This document shows positions 43,560-52,600 of a stretch of 64,000 bases of DNA, in pieces. A model generated the notes under the pieces. That model ran no database searches, was not told the DNA's origin, and saw only the letters and a list, made by a program, of their open reading frames with translations. The DNA comes from Sarcocystis neurona (lineage: Eukaryota > Apicomplexa > Conoidasida > Eucoccidiorida > Sarcocystidae), in assembly GCA_000727475.1 (NCBI GenBank), contig KL647297.1, positions 2,437,577 to 2,501,576 on the forward strand, read 5' to 3'. Positions within the stretch are counted from its first letter, which is position 1, and every line of letters begins with the position of its first letter. A program made the translations under genes and the position numbers.

Positions 43560-45900
43560 AGAGCCCGTGTGTGTAGCAGCGAGGGGTGGTTCTGTTGCTG
43601 CTGCTGCGGCCCGTCGTCGTTCGTGTAGGGCAGCCTCTCTCTGCGCGCTGTGGAAGACCACTTTCCGCTGGGTATTCTCCGGCGGGGACAGAACGTTCAT
43701 CACCTGTCGTGAGCGTCTGCTGCTGGTGCGCAGGCCTGCTGCATGACGTTGGTGGTCTTCTTTCTCCGCTTAAACAACAGCAGCACAGCACACCCGCTCG
43801 GCCTGGCGTATATACTCTCATTCGCAGCGCTGCCGCCGCTGTCCGTCGTGCGCGCCTACTCTGCTCCTACTACTACTCCTACCGTGGCGTGCGTTTCTAG
43901 GCTTCTGCGCAGCATCTATCCGTGGACTCGCCTGGTGCTGCAAACTCGGGGTGTGCGTCTGGCAGGTTCTCCTGTGTGTTATAAAACAGGGTTGGTTGTT
44001 GTATTCTACTACTCTCACGCCTACGTAGTGCGGCTGTTTCACTGGCTCGGCCTGCGCATCGCATCTACCAGGGTGGTAATGCCAGTACGACGACCAGCTC
44101 GCTCGTCCCGGGCGGTGGCGAGCCTTCTGTTGTGTAGTGGTGGCCCCGAAGCGGGTACTGCTCCTTCTGCGCGCGTGCCTCTTTTCTCTCTCTCCTGCTG
44201 AGATGATGGGTGGAGGAGCAGAGGTTGAACATACAGCTTCTCCTTGCAGCGTCAGCTGGTGGTCGTGCCCGCTGCTGGCCAGTACGTGTAATAGAAGCCG
44301 TGTCCTATTATTACTGCTCCCTGCGCCGCACATAAGAAGGAGAGGAGGAGGCGCCCTGCCGAACGGCGAAGGTGGTTCATTGCCGCAGGCAGCGGAGGGT
44401 TGTTTCTGCTCCTCCTCCTCCACCTCCTCCTGCGGCATCCGCGCACGCGGGGCGGCTGGCTCAGCCACTGCTTGTCGACTGTGCCATTTATATGCGTGCG
44501 CGGCGACTTGTGTCACAGCCCTGTTTCTTGTGATATCTTCTCTACCTGTGCGAAACCCGCATCACATTCGAACGCACGGACTACACAGTCACCATCCGTT
44601 CGCAGTTTTCTTCTCGTTTCCGTCACCGGCTACGTGTCCACTGCAAGGCGTCGTGGATTCTCCGCAGCTGGTGTACGTACACCTGGCGGGGGGTCTTTTG
44701 CCGCGACGGGGCCACGCGCCAGCGGCAGAGAAGTCCGAACCTCATCTCCCCCGGACCTCGTGAGGAAAGAAGCTGCGCCGAACTGATTTTTGTGTAATTT
44801 TTCGAGTTTGCGTCGTGCTTGGCCGTCTCCTGCGCCTGGCGGGTGCCTGGGCGCGCTGCCCGGTTTCGTGTGTGCGCGGGTACGCTACGTACACCCCATC
44901 TGCGTGCGTGTATCACTCGCGGTTCTGGCCCGGAAGAAGCGAACGGGCAGGAGGAACAGCAGGCGCACAGCAGTAACAAAAGCACGAGCAGCAGCAAACG
45001 CCGACGCAAAAGCCGGTGTTCACACTGGTGCTGTCGTTTCTACTGCGCCTTCTGTGCCAGGGAAAGCCTGACTGCAGCATCACCAGCGCCAACACGCCCG
45101 CCCCAGCAGCAGCAGCTGCAGCCACAGCAGCCGGGCTGGCGCCAGAGGCAGCGCGCGAGACTTCGTTACGCGCCACGACGACGACGCAGCAGCCACACAG
45201 CTGCAGGAGAGAACCCGCAGCCCGTACACCAACAAGCAGACGGTGAACCGGCAGCAGCACCAGCAGAACGCCAACGCAAAGCAAGAGCAAGAGCAAGAAG
45301 AGCACACAAGCAGCTGCAGCAGCAAGTCCGCTTTCATTGCTGCCAGGCAGCGCGTTTGTGGTTGACACGGCCTTTCTGCGCGGAGCTGCGCACTTTGTTT
45401 TGCAGCTAGCTGCTGCGAGAACCGTGTCGTTTTTCTGTGCTTCCTCACCCAAGACCACACTTCATCTAAAGTCGATTTTAGCGATTCTCCCTCGGAGCCT
45501 CTTCGCCGCTGCCGCCAGAACAGTACAGGCAGACGCGAGCGCTGACAGGGGGACGAGACTTCCACAGCTCGCCTCCAGGTGTGACACCAGGGCGCGGTGC
45601 TGCTGCGCTTGCTGCGGCCGCTGTGCTGGGCGTGGCCTGCTGCCGGTGTCCCGCTGCGGCTTCCGCGCCATCTACCCTGGCGTCTCGCCCTGCATCATCT
45701 TCATACTTCACGGCCGCTGCACCTTTCCGCGGCTGCCGCCTTGCATCTGTATGGAAATTTCGGCGCTACGCGCGCGGGCACTCCAGCAGCAGCAGCAGGT
45801 GCAGCAGCTGTGTAGTGGAAGAAGGACCCACGGCCCCAGCACATCCTTGAAACATCTGGCGCGTCCGTCACACAGCAGCAAGTTTTTCCCGCCTGCCGCT
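43560..45900. other. GC-rich region open on both strands
   Basis: Long frames overlap on both strands: minus 43818-44516, plus 43743-44201, plus 44137-44763, minus 45080-45565 and plus 45337-45963. None has a recognisable domain and I cannot choose between them. CAG tracts on the plus strand at 45.0-45.3 kb mildly favour plus-strand coding there. Confidence 0.3.
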
Positions 45901-46015
45901 GAAACTGGTGCCGCTGTGTACACGGCAGAGCTCGAATTTTGCTACGTGGCGCTGGGATTGTGACCTTCGGCTGCTGGTGGCTTGACGCTTTCCACCGATT
46001 TGCAGACACAGATGT

Positions 46016-46406
46016 CTACTGGTATGTCTCGGAAGAGACGCAGGGGACCTCTCAGTGTCTGTACGGTGTGCACGCGCTGACGGAGTCGTTTTGGTGGGAG
46101 TTGGTTGGGCAGAGATATAGAGCCACAGCGGCGCAGCAACTGCGGAGCTGCGTCGGCTGCTTCCACGAGAAGGTGAAAAGCCGCGTGGCAGCAGCCGTGG
46201 CAGCAGCAGCCCGACCTCAACAGACAACACCTGTGCTGGAGAGACAGAGCGCAGCATCAGCAAAAGCAGCAGCTCCCCTGCTCTGGAAGAAATACGCTTT
46301 CCCTGCAGCCACCGCGGGTGCACGTCGCGGCAGGCGGGCGACAGCAACGACGCGCAGCGGCGGCTTCCTCCTCTCCGCGTTTTCAAAGTCGTGCTGCTTG
46401 CTGTAG
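46016..46406 (+). CDS. Candidate terminal exon of a plus-strand gene
   Basis: The acceptor TTTCCACCGATTTGCAG is good. The plus frame then encodes DVYWYVSEETQGTSQCLYGV and FWWELVGQRYRA, followed by Ala/Gln-rich sequence, and stops at 46404. The Trp/Tyr content without repeats is unusual for chance sequence here. A preceding exon ending GCAGCAG|GTGCAG near 45797 would match in phase. No family recognised. The minus strand is also open. Confidence 0.3.
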
Positions 46407-47099
46407 GCAATTTATTGGCCGCCAGCCGCGCCTCTCTCGAGCCCTACTTGCAGATACATACGCACACACAAACAGAGACATACGCATGTGTACCTATGAA
46501 ACCCGTGGTGGAAATATATATCTGCAGAGGAACAGCAAAACTCCACGTGCCAGCCTGGACATCCACGCTGTCACACGTATATCCATAGATTTGTGCGGGG
46601 AAAAATTCATGTGTGAGTTTGTGTACCCAGCCTACGGAGGCGTGTCCGCATATTTGCACCTCCATGCCCGCATGAGAAATCTGAGTGGGTCGAGAGACCG
46701 TGTCTCTGCATCGGTGAAGTGGAGAGGCGAGACCCTGCCGGCGCAGCCCCGCTGCCTCGCGTCCTTCCGTCCTTTTGTGTAGGCGTCTCCGCGCCGTTTC
46801 CACGTCGAAGCAGGCTGCCTGCCCTGCTGCGCCGCAGCATTGCTTCTCGTGTTGAGAATTCTGCGTGCAAATACCAAAGTGCGAATTTTTGAGCGCGCGG
46901 GGGTCAGGTGCGTGGGTGGTCCTCGAGACACCGGAGTGCAGGGCGGCGCGGAATTGTCGGCATGTGGAGAGTCGCGCAGAGAGCGGGTCCCCCATGCGTG
47001 CAGCGGCTCGTGCTCAACTCTGCACATCGCTAGCTTGTGCGGCTTCCATCCTTAATATATTTCTGACGCCTTGAGCGTGAGAGAAGGCGTCCTCGTGAA

Positions 47100-48000
47100 T
47101 TTTGCGTGCCACTGTGTCTCCAGAAGCGTGGTGGCGTCTCGTCTCGCCCCGCCGCCCGCATTCCTCCGTGGACCGCGAGAACGCAGGGAGACACGCGCAG
47201 CTGTCTACACCTGCTGCGGAGGTCAATAGTTACACACGTGTGTATACGGGGGTACGTATTCATGTTAAACATCCATACGTATACATGTGTAGGTATAGAG
47301 AGGACGAAGCTGCTTTCGTATAGAGAGTAGATGTTCCGGAAGTAGGAGGAAGCCCTTCTGCGTCCTCGGTGGTGCTTCACGCGCGTGGGGCTGCATTTCT
47401 CCGCAGCTGGCAGGAGCTTCGTTTCTTCTCCTCGGTCTCCTCGTCGTCGCTGCAGACACGGAGCAGGCCTGCAGCTACGGATAATACTTTCTCGTGTTTC
47501 CGTCCCAGTTTCTTTTGTGCTTCGGGTCTTTGAAGAGAGTGCGGGCGCTGGCGGCAGCACCGAGCGTCTCAGCAGTTTCTCCCTCCCGTTGGCTGCTGCC
47601 GGAGAGAAAGACTACCCATGCCCTCTCTGTTTCTCTTCACTGACAAAGCTGGGTATATGCATCTGCACGCCTCTACTCACATATGTGGGCACATGTGTAT
47701 GTAGGTGTGTATGGGTATACATCTGCAAGTCTCTACTCATACATATATGAATATATGTGGGTATGTATGTATGTGGACGTATATGCGTGTGCACGTATTA
47801 TGTGGTGTACACAGAGACACCGCGCTTGCATAGCAGCAGATGTGTTATGCGTGCGTGAATACGCGAAGTAATATTCGCAGAAAGAAGCGTTACGTTTGTA
47901 GAAGCAACAGGTGCTGGCTCTCTGTTTTCCTCGTTTCCTCTGCTTTCCTCTCAGTATATGTGCATATGTGTGAGAAGATTGGCCGTCTAACAGCAGCAAG
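47100..48000. other. Spacer upstream of the 48-55 kb gene
   Basis: Unique sequence to 47.6 kb, then TG/CATA microsatellite (47.64-47.80 kb) and mixed sequence up to the ATG at 48001. No promoter motif can be identified by eye. The promoter of the next gene is probably here. Confidence 0.4.
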
Positions 48001-49682
48001 ATGATGGAGGTACCACGTGACGCGGACGACGCTGCTCGGCTGTCAGCCGCAGCAGCACCCATACCGGCAGCGACGAGAACAGACGCAATGACGGCAGCAG
48101 CAGGACTGCTTCCGGCAGCAGCCCCTGCTGCAGGAACAGCAGCAGCGTTTGTGGGGAGGGCCGTCAAAGGATCGCCGGGGGGGGTCTTCGCATCCAGGGA
48201 CAACGCGGCTGCTGCCGAGGACCCCCCAACGCAGCAACGGCCTCTTCAGCAGCAGCAGCCTGAACAGCAGCCACAGCCTCAACTGTCGCAGCAGCCGCGT
48301 GAACAGCAGCAGGAGCAGCTTCCGAAGTCGCCCCAACAGCAGCAGCAGCGAAAAGTGTTCAGTTTCTTTAGAGTTGCGTTCCCCGGCGGCCTGTGGTCGT
48401 CTGCGTCGCGCGCTGCGGCGGGACGGTACTGCAGCGCGAGGAGAAACGGCACCAGCAAGCTGACGAACCTGGCCTGGCGCAGCACCCACGGGAGCAGCAA
48501 CTGCAGCAGCCAGAAAAACAGCGGCAGCTTGAACTCGAGCGGAAGCGGCAGAAGCAGCACCAACAGCAACAGCAGCAGCAGGACGTTTTTGTCAAGCGTT
48601 GGTCCCAGCAAGCAGCTCGTTGGCAGCAATTGCAGCGTCTTAGAGGTCGGGGGCAGGCAGAACGATTCACCGGGCGGCAGCAGGAGCACCAGCAGCAGCA
48701 GCGAGAAGGGCGGAGAGGACGGGAGGAGCTGCGCTGATATGAACTCTGGTGGTGGAGCAAGCAGTGGCGTTGCTGCTGCTTCTGCTGCTGCCGAAGCAGG
48801 GGGGCAGGGGCGCAGCAGAAGTGCCGCTGCTACTGCTTCTGCTGCAGGGCGCGTGGCCGTATGGAAGCCGCTCTTTGCGCAGCAGCTGCAGCTGGTGGAG
48901 CAGCGGGCGCTGCTGGAGCCGCTGGTGGGACTTGCGAGGGAGTGGGGTGCTGCAGCAAGTGCATGCGGATTCTTGGTGTATCCTGCGCTGCAACACGCTC
49001 AACAGCAGCAGCTGCAGCAGACCCTCCAGCAGCGACAGAAGCCGACGCAGCAGCAGCAACAGCAGCAGCAAGACGACCCCCTGGGCGACGAGGAAAGCCC
49101 GCAGCAACAACAGACGGCAGGCCAAGAGCAGCAGCAAGAGCTGCAAGTGGCTGGTGCTGCTACTGTCACATCTGCAGACTCAGCAGGGACACACCTGGTT
49201 GCGGGCGAAGCTCATGCTGCAGAACGCAGCAGCAGCAACAGCGGCAACAATGGCAGCAACCTTATCCATAGCAGGGTGCAGAGCCGGAGCAGGAGCGACA
49301 ACAGCAGCAGCATGAACTGGGATGGAAGCGCGTTGCTGCGCGTGGCACTTGCAGGAGGCTGCGCAGGTGTAGCTGCTGCAGCAGTACTAACAGGGTCTGC
49401 CCTCCTCCTGGCCGAAAGAGGGACAAGCAGCGTCGCAGACTACATATTCGAGCATGCATCTTCTCCATATATGAAGAACAATCTGGGAGAGCTGCTGCTG
49501 CCGGTGGTTCTCTGCTCTGCCGCTGCAGGGGCTGTCTGCAGTGCTGCTGCGGCGGTCGGAGTGGCTGCTGCTGCCGTCCTCTTTGCTGCTGTGGTTGTCT
49601 GCCAGCGGAAAGTCTTGCAGCGTCTACGGCGTGTGGCAGAACTGCTGCTCATGCACCAGAAGAACACGCGCGATATCCTTCG
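48001..49682 (+). CDS. 48-55 kb gene, exon 1
   Basis: A 560-codon frame from ATG to the donor CTTCG|GTAAGC (leaves two nucleotides). It has an Ala/Pro-rich start, Gln runs, Ser/Asn-rich middle (NSGSLNSSGSG type) and a short conserved-looking stretch (KPLFAQQLQLVEQRALLEPL). The hydrophobic pair of segments comes near the end, followed by a basic helix (RKVLQRLRRVAELLLMHQKN). Confidence 0.7.
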
Positions 49683-52600
49683 GTAAGCGGCAAAAGACAT
49701 GCCAGCAGCCGCAGCAGTGGCGAGCGCAGCAATAGCAGAAGTAGGAGCAACAGCAGACGTAGGAGACACAGCAGAAGTGGGAGCAACGGCAGAAGTGGGA
49801 GCAACAACAGCAAAGGCGGCAACGACAAAAGCAGCAGCAGCAAATGCGACAAGAACAAAGACAGCAGCGGCAACACCTGCAACACAAGAGGCAGCAGATA
49901 GAGAGAGGGGGCAGCGGGAGAACCAGTAGCTGTGGGCGGGAGTGGGTAGCGCCGTCTCAGAAAGCAGAACATCACGAAAAAGAGGAGGAACAGCAGCAGC
50001 AGAAGACCGATGATGATAAAGCAGCAGCAGCAGCAAGGGAAGCCTTTGCAGGAGTATAGAATGTAGGTTACGCAGCAGCAGCTGTATCGAGAAACTTACA
50101 ATAGCGATGAGTTGTGAAGGAGCAGCACCGTCCTACCCTGCAGCAGCAGCAGCAGGGAAAGGCGCGTGGACAGCAGAGGCAAACAGAAGGTGGCGATTTC
50201 CGCAGGAGGCGCAGCAAAGGGCAGAGGGGTAGCAGGACGGAGAGATGTACAGGCAGCAGCAACACGGATGGAGTCCACCACAGCGGATGTACGTCAGCAA
50301 CGGCGCATCGCAGCTGCGAGCAGCAAGAACAGCGCTCGGCTGTAGCAGCCAAAGGTGCAGCTGCAGCAGACGCGGGAGGTCTTAGTGCCGCAGGTGAAGG
50401 GCGACCTGCATGGCCATGACATGCTGAGGAGGTTGTGTGCAAAACCAGTAAGATGTAGAAATTCACCTGTGTCTCCGGATAGACTATTAAGCAACTCTAC
50501 GAGAGCCCGCTGCTGCTCCTGCACCTGCTGCTGGTATATGGGTGGCGTACATGCGTTGAGTCGTGCTGCTGCAGCCGCCTCCCTACGTGCAGGTTACAGT
50601 GACGTGGGTGCTTCGCTGTTGCCGCCCTTTGTGTTGCAGTCGCCGTTGCTGGTAGCAGTGGTGCGGATGTGGCCGTTGCGTCTCCGCCGTGGTTGTGTCC
50701 CTGCGCCTGCTCCTGTGTACGAAGGTGTTGCTGCTGCTGTTGCCGGGGCTGCTGCTGCTACTGCTTCGCATGCGAGTGCAGCTCCTGCCCCCGCCGCTTG
50801 ACTGCTGTTGCTGCTTGGGGTTCTGCGTTGTTGCGCCTGCCCAGATGGACGCAGGAAGTTGAGGTACTTCGCCACGTCGTGGACCGCGAACGGCGTTGCG
50901 CTGCTGCTGCTGCGCAGGAAGCAGCGCGTGCATCCTCCGCGAAGGCGGCGGACGCAGCAGCAGCAGCAGCCGAATCAGCAACAGCAACAACAGCTGAGCC
51001 AGCACCGGGGGGGAGGCAGGGAGAGAAGTTGTTGGCGACCAAAGGTAGCCCCCTTTCTGAACAGGAGGGACGTCCGGCTGCTGCAGTTCGTGCGGCTGCT
51101 GCAGGAGCTGCAAATCCTCTTACCGGAGGCGACCTCGCTGCTCCGTCACTGGCAGCTGCCGCTGTTTCTGTTGCTGCTGCAGGCGGAGCTCCTGTGGTGA
51201 CTCTGGAGCTTCGCCTTATCTTTCTGCAGCAGGTGGCGCTACTGCAGCAGTATCTGGAGGACGCTTCTTCCATGCTGCTGGTGTCTGACTCGCTTAGCAG
51301 TTTACCGAGCTCGCGGGGGGCGGGCAACAACAGCAGCGGCAGTACGCTGTGCAGCCTCGGGAAACGCTTCTGGAGCGGTCTGTGGGATTGCCGCAGCAAC
51401 GGGACCAGCGGCAGGGACAGGAGGGGAGCCAGCAGCGTGTGGCGGAGCAACAGCGTGTGGAACAGCAGCAGCAACACCGCGTGGGGTGGGGGCAGCGTGT
51501 GGAGTCCCAACAGCAGCACGTGGGGTGGCAGCAGCAGCACGTGGGGCAGTAGCAGCCTTGTGGGGCTGTCAACGATGAAGGATGCGGCGGCAGCCGTATG
51601 GACAGCCGAAAGACGCTTCTGCTGCTGCGTTCAAGCAACGCTGTTGCAGCTGTCGAGCGCGGCGACACGGGCCTCTCTATGGGAGAGCTGGGTGGTATCT
51701 GCTCCTGCTGCTGCGGCAGCTGAGGGATATTCTGTGGGAAGGCCGTGTGGACCTGTCGCGGTGGGACAGGCAAGCTGTAGACAGAAGCAGAGGGGAGACG
51801 CGCTGTCGCTGCTGCAGCAGCAGCAGCAAGGAAGAGACGCAGCAGCACTGAGAAGAAGAAACAGACATAACACCCGCAGGCCTGCGTGGAGACAGGGTCC
51901 CCAGGAAGAACTGCCGCAGCAGCAGCTCCCGCAGCAGCGAACGACGAAGATGGAGATTAAACAGCAGCAGCAGATCCCGCGTACTTTGGACGAGGAACTG
52001 CGGGCCTGCAGCAACGCAGCAGCTGCGTGCGGAGGGGTCGAGAGAAGCCTTCAGGCTTGCTGTAGTCGGACCAGTACCAGCAGCAGCAACCGAGGCAATG
52101 CTGGACAGGTGTTGCATGCTGCTGACAGCAGCGGAGGCAGCCGTGGCGACGGTCACCACCATTCAGACAGAGAGCCTGGCGCCAGCACCACCGTCGGTGG
52201 CAGCAACAGCAGCAACAGCAACACCCGGACCTCGATCCCCACCAACAGCAGCAGCCGCGGCAGACACAGCAGCAGCAGCAGTCTCAGCAGCAGACGCAGG
52301 ATACTCAGCGGGGGCACTCAAGAAAGAAGCAGCAGCAGCGGCTCCAGCAACAGCCGGTTGGTAAATGTGATGAGCGGCTGCAGGAGGATGTGGCAGTGGC
52401 TGCTGAGCAGCAGCAGCAGCAGTGGATTGTCGGACGGCGCCCAGTGGGCGTGGGACCGCTTGCTGCGGTGTATTCAGACCGCAACCGTAGCGGCAGAGCT
52501 GGTCGAGAACTGTTCGTGGCAAGTGCGACAGCTGCTGCTGGTGGAGGAGGCCCTGGACACTGCGGAACGGCAGCTGGATGTCTGCGTGACCTCGTTGCAG

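Noticed and set aside
50394..50430. GDLHGH string resembling a metallophosphatase motif
   Set aside because: No GDxxDRG or GNHE follows in this gene; the surrounding residues do not match the family. The GDCVDRG at 41.4 kb lies upstream on the strand, in the wrong order.
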